Assembly (NCBI GenBank): GCA_019009955.1
Contig: CM032228.1
Coordinates: 4,170,001 to 4,234,000 of the forward strand
From: Riptortus pedestris
Lineage: Eukaryota; Arthropoda; Insecta; Hemiptera; Alydidae
Reading direction: 5' to 3'
Length of the DNA: 64,000 nucleotides
The notes below the pieces were generated by a model that searched no databases, was not told the origin of the DNA, and saw nothing but the letters and a program-made list of their open reading frames with translations. Within the stretch, counting starts at the first letter, position 1, and each line of letters begins with the position of its first letter. Below, in pieces: positions 1 through 11,574 of this stretch. The position numbers were made by a program, and so were the translations under genes.

Positions 1-1673
1 GAACAATTTTATTTGAGACGAAAGACCCAACCGAAATGAATAAAACTCGGTATGTGTATTAGCACTAACGCTTTCATTATAATAAGCCATACTAACATTT
101 CTAGGGACGGGCAGGAGTGGGGGTTGTAAGGGAGGCCTGAATTTAAAATAGTGGTATTTCGTTTTCTATTCGTTTTTCGGCAAATATGAACCTATCAAAA
201 GTTGTTTATTTTATTATTTAGAGTAACTTTTGTAATATTCATTTTTGACTTTTAACGAAGTATAAACGAGATATATACTGTAAACTAAAGCGGGAGTCAA
301 CTATTTTATTGGGCGCTAACGATTGAACCGAACTTAACAAAACTCGGTATGTCAACTAGCATTAATTCTCCCATGATTATAAGCTATATTAAAATTTTTA
401 GGTTCGAACGGGAGTGGGAGTTATAAGGGAGGCCTGAAGTAAAAATTCACGATATTTCATTTTCTATTTGTTTTTCAGCAAAGGTGCACATAACAAAAGT
501 TGTTTACTTTGTTATTTAGAGCAACTTTTGTTTCATTCACTTATGTCGTAAAATGAAGTAAATACGGGATATAAGCTAAATCTATAGCGGGAGTCGATGA
601 TTTTATTAGTACTTATCTAAGCGTTTTTAATATAGGCATATTATGACAAATGATGTTATGTTTTAGCCTTATCTATTTCGATTATTTAGTACTAAGTATG
701 ATTCGGATTAGTGAGATTATAAATCCCCCTCCCCCTTCGACTCATTTATTTATTTTCCCTAGAAAATAACTTTGTTATTTATTTCCAATAGAAATTTAAA
801 CTATAAGAGCATTTCCATTATTTAATTTGTATTATGTATTATTTAAAAAAAAATCGTGCTGAATTTCCTCAAGGATGGATAGGGGATGTACTATGGAATC
901 AAACTCTGATTTTGGTTATATACTATCTTATTTCCTATATCTTCATGTTATTGAAACAAATATGTACTATCATAACAATTAAACGTTAATGTCACTATGA
1001 CAAAAGACAAAATGCTCTTAAACTCGATATGATTGTTTAAAGTATTACTTAGGTTGCAGGGACGGCTACGATCTCTTCCCCTCGACTAGCTTTTTGAATA
1101 TAATTGAAATTATTTTTAGGTTAACACTATTATTTAATTCCATCAGGTAGATAAATTATTACAATAATATTTTGATTTAATAATTTAAGGAGAAGAGTGT
1201 TGATAGCTCTAATGCGAGAGCGGAAATAGACGGAGGCTAATAGAGTTAATTGAGTTTACTAATTTCCTGTGAAATGCTGGGCATTACGGGAAGTGATTAC
1301 CACTGAGATCTACTATTATGAATATAACCTTACGTGCTAAACTATGCTTAAACTATATCTGCTCGGATTGGTTTTTGACAGGAAATAAGTTTCATTATAG
1401 AGGATATTTAATTGTAATAAATACTATCCATGATTATGGTTTGAAGTATTCAAAAAGGTGAGTTAAAAAGTGGCAAGGGATAGATTAGGAACACATTTTT
1501 ATTTATTCTTCAAATATAAAATTTCTCATTTTTAAGTCGCCTGCCTGACCCTCACAGCAAAACAATGCGCGCCGACGGGAAGTGTAGTTGTAAACATTGA
1601 AGCCTTGCCCAAAAAAATACTATCATCATTCAGCCTTAAATGATTTCCCGAGCGAAGCCGGGTACCTTAGCTA

Positions 1674-1674
<1 letters not shown>
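1..1674 (+). mobile_element. F1 Helitron-like element, 5' cut by window edge
   Basis: The 3' end has the hairpin CCCGAGCGAAGCCGGG at about 1647-1662, then TACCTTAG and CTAG at 1671-1674, followed by a (TA)n tract. This matches Helitron-type ends (hairpin about 10-12 nt before CTRR, then T). The body carries F1 sub-repeats (GGGACGGGCAGGAGTGGGGG at about 105-125) and then a module of about 1 kb from about 600. Most of that module is nearly identical to 42,400-43,460 in tandem copy D, so the two copies share a recent source. No transposase is encoded. Assignment to Helitron/Helentron rests on structure only. Confidence 0.7.

Positions 1675-1732
<58 letters not shown>
1673..1732. repeat. (TA)n microsatellite, about 60 bp
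   Basis: A pure TA tract directly after the CTAG terminus of the F1 element. It fits insertion of F1 into a TA-rich site. Confidence 0.95.
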
Positions 1733-1735
<3 letters not shown>

Positions 1736-2007
1736 GCGCTGATGTTTTCGACCAGGTTGTATTTATATAAATAATAGTCTATATCTCGTCAGGTATAATA
1801 GTCTATAAATATATTTAGTCTTGGTAAGTAATAATAAGGAAAAAACACCCTTTTATAACAATGTATAACAACAATGTGCAATATTATAATGTAGTACATG
1901 TAATTTTTACAGCCCTGAGGAAGAGAAAATAAAAATTCTCGAAATATTGGCATAAACTAAGATTCATTTCACCAACATTGACCAAAAACTCCGAAAAGAA
2001 CAACACA

Positions 2008-2010
<3 letters not shown>

Positions 2011-2080
<70 letters not shown>

Positions 2081-2229
2081 CACAACTGCTAATTATATAT
2101 ATTAATATATACATATACTTATATAATTTTGAATGGACCTCATTTTCATCTTCTTCTCGGCCGATGGACTTTTGAGAAAATTTTTCGAAAAACCTTAATA
2201 GCTGATTTTCTTTAAGGGAAATCTGCTAA
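2011..2229 (+). mobile_element. F2 3' fragment with (TA)n tract
   Basis: A (TA)n tract (about 2011-2075) is followed by the F2 3' segment: TTTTGAATGGACCTCATTTT, a degraded GATCGATGGACATTTGA block, and AATAGCTGATTTTCTTTAAGGGAAATCTGCTAA ending at 2229, read here in pieces. The F2 5' half is missing. The open frames through the TA tract are simple-repeat read-through (IYIYIY) and not genes. Confidence 0.7.
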
Positions 2230-2928
2230 GAACAGAAGTTGCGAAACTAGATGTTAGGAAAATTATAAGCATGAGTTTTTATAATTCTAAGCCCAGTCGT
2301 TTCACGTACGGGAGTTTCAAAAATCTGAAGTTGTGGCTACTAGAAACAAAGCTATATATAAGTTAGTAGAAATTCCGCTAAAAATGAGTTCAAACTAATA
2401 CTGGGATAAATTTTAACCAAAACACAAAGAGGACAATTAATAATTGTTACTTTGCATTGTGGCGTCTATCCGTCATCAGTCTCTCTCTCTCCCATTCTAT
2501 TCCCCGTCTCTTTTTTCCAACAGTTCACCACCTTTTTCTCTCTTATTCAATTTCGCTGGCGATATTAGTCTTCATAGCCAGAAATATATATTTTAATTTT
2601 GTTTAATTAGGGCGGGCTTTCAACAATGGCTGTCTGTTTTCATTTAGGGAAACGATAAATTCTCATTACATAAAGGTGGGTGAAGGGAGTAGCTCTCTAT
2701 TTATGGAGTATAATTGTTGTTAGGAGAGAGTGGTGGGGCTCATACTAGCCACTACCTGCCTCATAATCAACTCAACACAGCTGATTATCAAGCAAGGTCA
2801 GCTGTTGCTACTTGCAATGTTTTCGACGCACTCCTGAAATATTGGAAACGAACAAGCTAGCAAAGGAACCAGCTCAAGATACAAAAATAATCCCAGAATT
2901 CTCTCTCGTACATCTCTCATCTATTAAA
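2230..2928. other. Unassigned intervening sequence
   Basis: No recognised repeat or convincing ORF. There is a CT-rich patch at about 2480-2545. The sequence is AT-rich with stops in all frames. Confidence 0.5.
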
Positions 2929-3611
2929 AGTCCGTCACGCAGGGGCTGCGTAAACTAAGCAGATTTTCCACGTGAGGTTTTACAATAGAGATATCTGCTT
3001 ACTGGTAATGCAACACAACCGTGATTAAATACAAACGGTAATGAGAAATCTTTCGGTTAATTAAAATAAATTCCCAACTGAAACGGCTTCTGAATTGTAA
3101 GAATAATTTATATTTTAATAACGCAAATTTTAGTAGTCCAAGAACTAAAGAAGGGAGGGGGGCGGATGAACAGAACGTATTTGCATAAATCTCACAAAGT
3201 AAAAAAGGTAAGGTAAGGTTATAAACGACAGGTAAGGTTAGAAGAAGCTTCCACCGGAGCCGAGCAATTACGGAAACGGCCGACCTAATCCGAACAAAAC
3301 ACGACCACAGTCTTCATAAAAATGCAAATATCTCGGCTAATATTCAAGATAGAGAAAAAATGTATATAACAATAATTATAGTAAAGTTAATTTGCAATAA
3401 GATTGGTTCTAGACAATTTTTCCATCCGATGCATAATAACGGAGATATTTTGAATTTTCGAAAATCCCCTCTCTAAACCCCTCCTCCCTCTAGTTCGATT
3501 TCAGCCATTAACGAATTTGATCTCTATTTTTACATAAAACGGTTAAATATCGAGTTTGGTAACGATCAAACAAAAATTGCGACCGCTAGAGCGTTAACAG
3601 ACTTATATATA
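2929..3611 (+). mobile_element. F2 element, 5' part, interrupted in its TA tract by a LINE fragment
   Basis: Starts with AGTCCGTCACGCAGGGG, followed by GCAGATTTTCC and the F2 core (CTCGGCTAATATTCAAGATAG, a C-rich run, GCGACCGCTAGAGCGTTAAC). At the point where the TA tract should run, the sequence changes to LINE coding sequence. No matching F2 3' end is seen downstream before the next F2 copy. Confidence 0.75.
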
Positions 3612-4310
3612 TAACAGACATATAGAAAATGGACGACATGTAACAAATCTTACAGCTTACATCAATACATACCAAATATAACTCACAACAACTACAACAC
3701 AATGAAGAGTCGCCATCACAAATGCACACAATTTCTAACGGAACATGGACAGGCAGGACATTATTTAACAGGATTTAAAATTCAAGACGACAAATGTACT
3801 TGCGACTCACGGACAACAAAATCGTTTTTACATATACTTTATGACTGTTCAACATTTAATCAAAATAGATCAAATTTAATAATGAACATAGTTTGAAAAG
3901 GAAGTAATTGGCCAGAACCAGCTCACATAATATTTAATGAATATAATAAAGATCTTATAAAGTTTATCACAAGTATAGATATGGATGTAGCAAAAATACA
4001 TTAGAATGTGAAGTTGATTGTGTGGAATAGGAATTATAATTCAATATATTTACCTTGCATGGACTCACAAATAAAACATTGGTTCAGTTTAACTTTAATT
4101 GATTTGTTTTTATTTTATTTTTATATTTATTTTTTTTCATTTCATTTATTAGTTTTATTTTTAATTATCTTACTTACGTTATTTTACTATTATTATTATT
4201 TTTTTATATTATATTTGATTAGATGGTTGATTTACGTGTATATATTGCGAAATAAAAATGTATTTAAGCATAATCATACATGTGACATGCCATGAGGCAA
4301 GGAACATGTA
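3612..4310 (+). pseudogene. Non-LTR retrotransposon (LINE) ORF2 C-terminal remnant and 3'UTR
   Basis: An open frame from about 3621 to 3896 (starting before the first ATG at 3702) encodes a tail with WTTCNKS, TQFLTEHGQAGHYL and CTCDS...LHILYDC. This is the cysteine/histidine-rich C-terminus typical of jockey/R1-type LINE ORF2 proteins. The stop at 3894-3896 is followed by a T-rich 3' region ending near GCCATGAGGCAAGGAACATG. A related 3' region occurs at 26,440-27,240. There is no reverse transcriptase here, so the copy is 5'-truncated. Clade assignment is uncertain. Confidence 0.65.
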
Positions 4311-4747
4311 TTCAAATAATGTATTTTTATTATAACGTTTTTTTTTGTTTTGTTTTTTTGTAGTAAGTGTACTATTTTTCTCCTGCATTGGGTTACTAGC
4401 AGGAGAAAAAGAAAAAAGGCACTGCAAACGGATTCTATCTGAACGGAAGGTTCTGACTGCAGCACTATCTCCAACAGATGGCCCCTGTTCTACCGCACGT
4501 ACATATTCGAGTGGTGGATAAATGGAGTACGTAGGGCTCATTGATAACTCCAAGGGGTGCGATTCCCATCACATCTGTCGAGATTTTAGAAATTAAATGG
4601 GTTTATTTCCATTAAATGTTATCATATCATAATAGGATACGTCATTTGTTTTACTATAACCAATTTTCTAATATTATGTCTTTTAAATTCTATACAAGTT
4701 ATTAGAGGTACATTTATAATTATATAATGCATTCCTTAAAAGAATTT
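4311..4747. other. Unassigned sequence
   Basis: Contains T-rich runs and a small palindromic pair, CTCCTGCATTGGGTTACTAGCAGGAG, around 4380-4405 (read in two halves). Nothing with family similarity is recognised. Overlapping minus-strand frames show no domain. Confidence 0.4.
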
Positions 4748-4790
4748 TAGCCTGAGTTGCAAAATGTGGACGTTAATAAATAATAATAAA
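4748..4790 (+). repeat. SINE 3' tail fragment
   Basis: TTAGCCTGAGTTGCAAAATG, TGGACGTTAATAAATAATAA is the 3' tail shared with the full-length tRNA-derived SINEs at 36.4 and 60.8 kb. The tRNA head is absent. Confidence 0.7.
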
Positions 4791-5220
4791 AGTCCGTCAC
4801 GCAGGGGCTGCGTAAACTAAGCAGATTTCCCCCGTGAAGTTTTACAATAGAGAAATCTGCATACTGGTAACACAATACCACCGTGATTAGATAATGAGTA
4901 ATCTTTCAGTTAATTAAAATAAATTCCCAACTGAAACGGCTTCTGAATTGTAAGAATAATTTATATTTTAATAACTCAAATTTTAGTAGTCCAAGAACTA
5001 AAGAAGGGGGGGGGGCGGATGAACAAAACGTATTTCCATAAATCTCACAAAGTAAGGAAGGTAAGGTAAGGTTAAAAACGACAGGTTAGAAGAAGCTTCC
5101 GCCTGAGCCGAAAAATGACGAAGATGGCCGACGTAATCCGAACTATACCCGACCACAGACTTCATAAAAATGCAAATATCTCGGTTAATATTCAAGATAG
5201 AGAATAAATGTATATAACAA

Positions 5221-5845
5221 TATTTTTCTGTAATCGTTGAATAATGGTAACATTACTAAACTGAAATGAGTGAAGAAAGTGAAACATTTTGCAATAGAGT
5301 GACGAAAGTAATCACTTTCTTCACAAGTGAAGAACGTGAATTGCCTTCTTAATTAGTAATAAGTATAAATTAAAAAATAATTCGAAGTTGGAAATTAAAT
5401 GCTTTTAAATGTTTCTTAACATTGTAAGAATTTATTTTAACAAAATAAATTGAAATGTGAATGAATTATTCGTGGAAATAATCAATATATTTTAAAATTT
5501 AAATATAATAATAATTACCTTCCTTTATAACCTGCACTTGTTTATAACTGCACTACTTCACAATCATCACTAGTTGTTTTATAACTATGCTTATAACCTT
5601 TCACAACCATGCTTATAACCTACCAACAACATACCATAATCTTCACAACATCCTAATTTTGTTCATATTCTGGTTAGGTCTGATCATGTATTACACGATT
5701 ACAGAAAAAAATTAATATTACACTCGTGAAGAAAGTAGAATTTACAACTCTCGTGAAATTACCACACTCGCTTCGCTCGTGTGGGTAAACGTTTCACTCG
5801 AGTTGTAAAATGATCTACTTTCGTCACTTGTATAATGAATAACTA
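5221..5845 (-). mobile_element. F3 foldback/MITE-like element, one terminus lost
   Basis: The right end carries the compound terminus AGTTGTAAATTCTACTTTCG with ACTCTCGTGAAATT and the hairpin CACTCGCTTCGCTCGTGTGG. It closes with TACTTTCGTCACTTGTATAA. Two other copies (23.55 and 26.57 kb) are in the opposite orientation. The left terminus is absent here. No coding capacity. Confidence 0.75.
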
Positions 5846-6100
5846 TTATAGTAAATTCATTTTTTAATAAGATTGGTTCTATACAATTTTTCGATCCGAT
5901 GCATAATAACGGAGATATATTGAATTTTCGAAAATCCCCCCTCGAAACCCCCCCCCCCCTCTGGTCCGATTTCAGCCATTAACGAACTTGATCTGTCTTT
6001 TTACATAAAACGGTTAAATATCGAGTTTGGTAACGATCAAACAAAAATTGCGACCGCTAGAGCGTTAACAGACAAATATATATATATATATATATAAATA

Positions 6101-6644
6101 CTAGCTCAGATACCCGGCTTCGCCCGGGAATTCATTTGAGGCTGGATGGTGATGGTATTTTTTGGGCAAGGCTTTACTTTGCACAATATTTTGACATTTA
6201 CCCTTCCCAGTGTTTAGGGTTTATACCCGCCGTTGCTGTGGATTTGTTAATAATAAAATTAATTTTTTATGTAAGACTTTACTGTCCTCCATATTGTCAT
6301 ATTTCCCGTTTCCTGTGCATTATGCATATATTTAAATTATTAAGGACAAAATATTAACATACATTTGAATTAATTTTTCCATGTGTGGTACCTGGTAGTT
6401 TATACTGAAAAGAATTGTTTAACAATAATCTCTAAATAACAAATTAAACAACTTTTGTTACATGCATATTTTCCGAAACTCTAATAGGAAACGAAATATC
6501 ACTGTTTTTAGCAGAATTCCCTTAAGGGAAATCAGCTATTGAGGTCGTACTCATGACGCAATTTTTGAAAAATTTCTTCAAATGTCCATCGATCCTACCC
6601 AGGAGATGACGAAAATGAGGTCCGTTCAAAATTTTATATATATA

Positions 6645-6691
<47 letters not shown>

Positions 6692-6971
6692 CTGTTAACG
6701 CTCTAGCGGTCGCAATTTTTGTTTGATCGTTACCAAACTCGGAATAATATGAGAATATTAACATAGCCTAAAGTCTAAGTTGGGTTAGTAGTAATATACA
6801 TACCAAGTTTCATAAAATTCGGTTCTGCCGTTTATGCGTGAAAAGGTAACAAACAAACAAACAAACAAACAGACACCAAAGAAACAAAATGCGGTTATGG
6901 TGTCTATGACATGTGAAACAAATGTTATCGTGAAATTTCGCGAAACAAATCAATGTACAGACAGAGGTTAC

Positions 6972-6977
<6 letters not shown>
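6101..6977 (-). mobile_element. F1 Helitron-like element, reverse, inside the F2 TA tract
   Basis: Starts with CTAG (the reverse of the 3' end), then CTCAGATACCCGGCTTCGCC, and ends with the reverse of the 5' end, CAGAGGTTACAATTTT at 6977. The TTTG/CAAA tetranucleotide tract (AACAAACAAACAAACA) lies at about 6850. It is itself interrupted by an F2 3' fragment (6509-6750). The open frame at its left side is not supported as a gene because the same frame recurs, degraded, in other F1 copies. Confidence 0.8.
6509..6750 (-). mobile_element. F2 3' part nested inside F1
   Basis: TTAGCAGAATTCCCTTAAGG begins the reverse F2 terminus. A (TA)n tract and CGCTCTAGCGGTCGCAATTT follow, after which F1 sequence (AGAATATTAACATAGCCT) resumes at about 6752. 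This gives F2 in F1 in F2 nesting. Confidence 0.7.
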
Positions 6978-7026
<49 letters not shown>

Positions 7027-7314
7027 GATATATATAATTTTGAACGGACCTCATTTTCGTCATCTCCTGGATAGGATCGATGGACATTTGAAGAACATTT
7101 TCGAAAATCGCGTCATGAGTCGCGTCACGACCTTAATAGCTGATTTCCCTTGAGGGAAATCTGCTAATAAAAAGAAAGAGGTCAAACTCTAAGAATGCAT
7201 AGTATACAATTCATCAATTTAAATAATTATATACAATAAATTAGTTTCATTAACAATCTTAATACAACTCTAAATATGTACAATTTTTTGACAACTCTAA
7301 AACACCCATTATTT

Positions 7315-7435
7315 TTAGCAATCCTTAAGGGAAATCAGCTATTGAGGTCGTACTCATGACGCGATTTTCCAAAATTTTCTTCAAATGTCTATCGATCCTA
7401 CCCAGGAGATGACGAAAATGAGGTCCGTTCAAAAT

Positions 7436-7518
<83 letters not shown>

Positions 7519-7947
7519 CTGTTAACGCTCTTGCGGTCGCAATTTTTGTTTGATCGTTACCAAACTCGATATTTAAACGTTTTATGTAAAAAGATAGATC
7601 AAGTTCTTTAACGGCTGAAATCGGACCAGTGGGAGGGGGGGGGGGATTTTCGAAAATTCGAAATATCTCCGTTACCATATGTCGGATCAAAACATTGTAT
7701 AAAACCAATCTTATTGCAAATTAAATTTACTATAATTCTTGTTCTATACATTTATTCTCTATCTGGAATATTAACCGAGATATTTGCATTCTTATTTAAT
7801 TTGGCCCGATAGGGGACGACTGAGTTTCCCGCCAACAGCTAGTTCGGCCCTTTGCCGTAACTGTTCGGCTCTCGTATGGAGATTTCTCTATTGTAAAACT
7901 TCACGTGGGAAATCTACTTAGTTTACGCAGCCCCTGCGTGACGGACT
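7315..7947 (-). mobile_element. F2 element, complete, reverse
   Basis: The 3' end is reversed at 7315 (TTAGCAATCCTTAAGGGAAAT) and the 5' end is reversed at 7947 (GCAGCCCCTGCGTGACGGACT). The TA tract (7437-7500) runs into (GT)n (about 7501-7518). The length of about 633 bp is close to other compact F2 copies and is a good template for the family. Confidence 0.85.
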
Positions 7948-8187
7948 TTTATTTGTTGGCATGCAAATTTATTAAAGGATAACAAGCTATATAAATACTG
8001 AGCAACTGCCTTGTCCAAGCTTATAGAGGCAATCTACCTCAGCACAAATTATTGTAGAGCGATATTTATGACAAATATTTAGTAATTATTTTTTAATAAT
8101 TGAACATTTTTGAAAGTATTCATTTTGACTAAAAAAATATCCGCCATTCATGAAGTTCTTTAGTTTATTATTAAAGGAAGAGTATTT

Positions 8188-8250
8188 TTAGCAGATTTCC
8201 CTTAAGGGAAATGAGCTATTGAGGTCGTACTCATGACGCGAGTTTTGAAA
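8188..8250 (-). mobile_element. F2 3'-terminal fragment
   Basis: TTAGCAGATTTCCCTTAAGG followed by TGAGCTATTGAGGTCGTACT. Similarity stops at an A-run. A solo 3' end. Confidence 0.7.
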
Positions 8251-8796
8251 AAAAAATTTTTATAGATTTGATACATTCGGGCAGAGCGTTATAGTTTTTC
8301 TCCGGAAAATGATACGCTTTCTCGAAATATTTATGTTTGTGATTGGGGGCTTGGAGCATATTCTTGTTTCATGTTTTATGATTATGTGTTATACTACTAT
8401 TGTAAAACCAGTTCATGTTTTGTTTCCCAAATAATATAGTATGGTACATATATATTGAGGGAAAAGTCATTATTTTTCACTGATTAATAAGAACCAAAGC
8501 GATTTTAGCTATTTTTTCTTGCTTAATTCTTCAATATAATTGAACCGGTCAAGTCGTTTGTCGACAGTCTAGAGGATTGGGATTATCCCCAATAGACTTT
8601 AATATCATAGAATTCGACCTAATATGTCAGAATTATAAAGATATATAATGCTCCTTCAACAGTGTTGCTTCAACATTTAAATCCATATCATAAAAATTTG
8701 GAATGTAAAATAGTAAAAAAAAAGAAGGAAATTAAACCAGAGACTTATAATATTTCGAGCAAAGACGGAAAAAGAGGGCAGCTTGTAGCATATTTC
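8251..8796. other. Unassigned sequence
   Basis: AT-rich, no recognised family. The small plus-strand frame starting at 8662 runs into F2-derived sequence after 8797 and is not supported as a gene. Confidence 0.4.
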
Positions 8797-8888
8797 CTTC
8801 CAGCTATTGAGATTGTAGTCATGATGTGGTTTGCAAAAATGACCTCAAATATCCATCGATCCTACCTAGGAGATGACGAAAATGAGCT
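8797..8888 (-). mobile_element. F2 3' fragment, degraded
   Basis: CAGCTATTGAGATTGTAGTC then ATCCATCGATCCTACCTAGG and AGATGACGAAAATGAG match the reverse F2 3' region. The terminal hairpin is missing. Confidence 0.6.
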
Positions 8889-9046
8889 GACAAGGGGAGT
8901 GCACGCCCCCCCCCCCACCGAATTGAAAATTGTTTTCTATTTAGTATCTGATGAATAACTAACTCTGTCACTTCTCACGCGTTCGTCTAAAAAAAATGTT
9001 AAAGTTTGTCTGAACATCTTGAGCTGTTCCCAAGATTTCTATTTCA

Positions 9047-9336
9047 AGGATCCCCGTGGCTCAGTTGATAATGCTTTCTTTTTTTTAACCGTAAATCTTG
9101 AGATTGAATCTCACCGGAAGTTACTATTTTAACCTTACAATTTGACTCTGCCGACCGGAAAATAGAAAATATAGTCTATTCTGACGGGGTCGAGAAGCTG
9201 GCCTGAGCACTGGCTCCTCCAGTTTACATTCGAGATACAGTTAATCACTCTAGACCCTCTCGGGGGGTGGCTAAAGCTCTGTAAGTTATATAATGCCTGT
9301 TGAGGTCTAAACATCAACATTTCATCAACATAAATT
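9047..9336 (+). repeat. tRNA-derived SINE, second type
   Basis: GGATCCCCGTGGCTCAGTTG ATAATGC resembles a tRNA 5' half with box A. GAGATTGAATCTCACCGG resembles a decayed box B about 60 nt downstream. An unrelated body of about 200 bp follows and ends in a GATA tract (TAGATAGATAGATAGATA at 9338-9355). It differs from the main SINE family. The tRNA match is judged by eye. Confidence 0.5.
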
Positions 9337-9790
9337 ATGTAGATAGATAGATAGATATTTTATTGGCTTCTGTTTACAACATGTTGCCAAGAGTCTGGCC
9401 AATTAGTGTTAGTATGGTTATTGATATATTATACTTCTTAAAGTATGTGTAAATAAAATAATAATAATTCCTAGAATTACAACTGAACACCATATACATT
9501 GGCACGTAATACAATATTAATATTAATCTAAATGATTATAATACTGAATTCAATAGATAATAATTTAATGTAAATGTAGATTAATTCATTCTTTTTTAAT
9601 GTCTAAATAAAGATCAGTTTTCTAACATATCAGATTAACATGACTATTATCTAAGATAAGTATAACTCTTCTAATAATAAGTATAACTGCATATAATAAA
9701 TAATGTCCCGATTATTATTGAATAAGGACCCCCATAAAAAATAATACAATTCTTTCTTCTAACATAAATTATGTATATCAATTATATGCA
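9337..9790 (-). mobile_element. Probable LINE 3' end with (TATC)n tail, reverse
   Basis: A GATA tract followed by TTTTATTGGCTTCTGTTTAC is, on the minus strand, a 3'UTR running into a short tandem tail. This is a common ending for jockey/CR1-type LINEs. No coding part is recognised, and the boundary on the right is a guess. Confidence 0.35.
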
Positions 9791-9971
9791 CTTTGCTAGT
9801 GCATTATGCGAATCTATGAGAGTATCCGGACTTTCGGAGTTCGGTCCTTTTCGGCACCAGCTGATAGTTGTGTGTACAGGTTAAGGTGGGTTCTGTCATC
9901 AATGTGAAAAACTCTCTCCCTCGTTTGTCCGTTTGAACGAAATTGAAGGACCTTCAACAAGCCCAAGGCTT

Positions 9972-10093
9972 TTAACAGATTTTCTTCTTGGGAAATCAGC
10001 TATTGAGGTCATACTCATGACGCAATTTTTGAAACATTTCTTCAAACGTGTATCGATCCTACCCAGGAGATGACGGAAACGAGGTACGGTCAA

Positions 10094-10143
<50 letters not shown>

Positions 10144-10727
10144 ACTATTATTGTTTAATCGTTACCAAACTCGATATTTAGTCTTTTTATGTAAAAAGAA
10201 AGATCGTTAACGGCTGAAAAGTTCATTAACGGCTGAAATCGGACCAGGGGGTGGGGGGGGGTTTAGAGGGGGAGATTTTCGAGAATATCTCCATTACTAT
10301 ACGTCGGATCTTAATATTATAAAGAACCAATCATATTGCAAAGTAAATGTACTTTAATTATTGTTATATGCATTTAATCTTCCACCGATATATTTGCATT
10401 TTTCAGTTTTCAGCCTTCAGCAAACCCCCACTTTTACTCATGTTACATAAACAATACTTTGTTGTGCAATAAACCACTTTACTCGTAGCTTAAATACCAT
10501 AAATTGTTTTCAAAATAGTTTAATATATTTATATTCTGATATATTTCAGTAATTGTTTTTCTTTCCTTTGAGAATTTGGGGGGGGGGGTCTGGAGGTTTC
10601 TTATTATCGTTTGTATTTATTCACTTGATGTTGACGGTGCTATGGAGTTAGCAGTATGTAGACTTATCTGTTGTAAAACTGCACGCGGGAAATCTGCTTA
10701 GTTTACGCAGCCCCTGCGTGACGGTCT
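9972..10727 (-). mobile_element. F2 element, complete, reverse
   Basis: The reversed 3' end has a decayed hairpin (TTAACAGATTTTCTTCTTGG). The TA tract is at 10,097-10,140, followed by a core with a long G run (about 10,250). The 5' end GCAGCCCCTGCGTGACGGTCT is at 10,727. It contains the longer F2 core also seen in 25,109-26,273 (CAGCCTTCAGCAAACCCCC). Confidence 0.8.
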
Positions 10728-11570
10728 TTTTTTTTTGTTCATTTTTACATTAATTAGTAACCAAACTGAACTAATTTACAAGTACATCATTTCTTAAAAT
10801 AAACTATCCGGAATTGTTTGTCTGATTTCTCTTTGGGCCAGCCTTTGTTGAGATGGACTGGACTAGGAAAGGACCATTTTGACCCTCTACCCCAATGTCA
10901 ATAAAGGTAAAAAGAAATTCCATTTAAATAAAGTATGAATATTTATATCTAATAAAATTAAATGGATATGACCAGTATGACCACCTTAATATTCAGCCTA
11001 TCAATAGGCCTAACTATGCAGTGAATTGGATATGATGTTGGCATTCCTGGACGCCATTCTTGGGAGTGCAATCAAATATACACAACTATATAACCCCCGA
11101 TGCATTACCAGTCGTCAAGGGCCATCTTCAAATAGTCCTAAAAAATATGTTAAGCTTAACCACACAAATACTAAACAAAACACTACTTCAAGAATTATTT
11201 TTCCAATGTATTATTGAAAAATAATCCAGGAATAATAGTGTGAAAATAATAATGCAGAGATACATTAATTCTTAAGTTCTTCGTAACGCCAAAATTCTTT
11301 CTCTGAAGAGAAAACATGAAAACTGCTCATACCTGAAAGTAAACTACCATTTTCGTAAGTACTTAGTAATGGTGGATCCTAAATAATAAGAACATTATTA
11401 ACAATGATGGTTGAAAATGAGCTTACTGAAAACTGTTATAGAAGTATTAGAAATTTGTTATAGTTATAAAGAATTATACAAACAAATTTTTAATTTTTTT
11501 TTTTTGACTGTCAAAAAGGTTGAGTTCAATATAAAAAAGCAATAAATAATTAGAGCAATTAATATAATAT
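10728..11570. other. Unassigned sequence
   Basis: No recognised repeats. A 63-codon frame at 11,026-11,217 has no motif and I do not support it as a gene. Confidence 0.4.
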
Positions 11571-11574
11571 ATAA

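Larger units (their letters stand above)
4791..7167 (+). mobile_element. F2 element expanded by nested F3 and F1 insertions
   Basis: The F2 5' end (AGTCCGTCACGCAGGGG) is at 4791 and the 3' end (CCCTTGAGGGAAATCTGCTAA) is at 7167. F3 sequence (5221-5845) interrupts the core between TATATAACAATAT and TATAGTAAATTC. A reverse F1 element (6101-6977) sits inside the TA tract, with TATATA on both sides. The ends belong to one F2 copy because the 5' part stops at the TA tract and the 3' part resumes from it. Confidence 0.8.

Noticed and set aside
1884..2175. IYIYIY-rich frames here and at 6522, 6834, 7325, 17,294, 39,689 and 46,678
   Set aside because: TA microsatellite read-through on one or both strands joined to F1 or F2 sequence; no independent coding evidence.
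5760..5790. Possible regulatory palindrome CACTCGCTTCGCTCGTGTGG
   Set aside because: It is the terminal hairpin of the F3 element, repeated in all F3 copies.
6136..6357. Recurring frame MRLDGDGIF...LYFAQYFDIYPSQCLG (also at 48,533 and 62,365)
   Set aside because: Conserved only because it lies in the F1 3' region. It is antisense to the element, differs by indels between copies, and breaks in others (16.3 kb and 63.6 kb).
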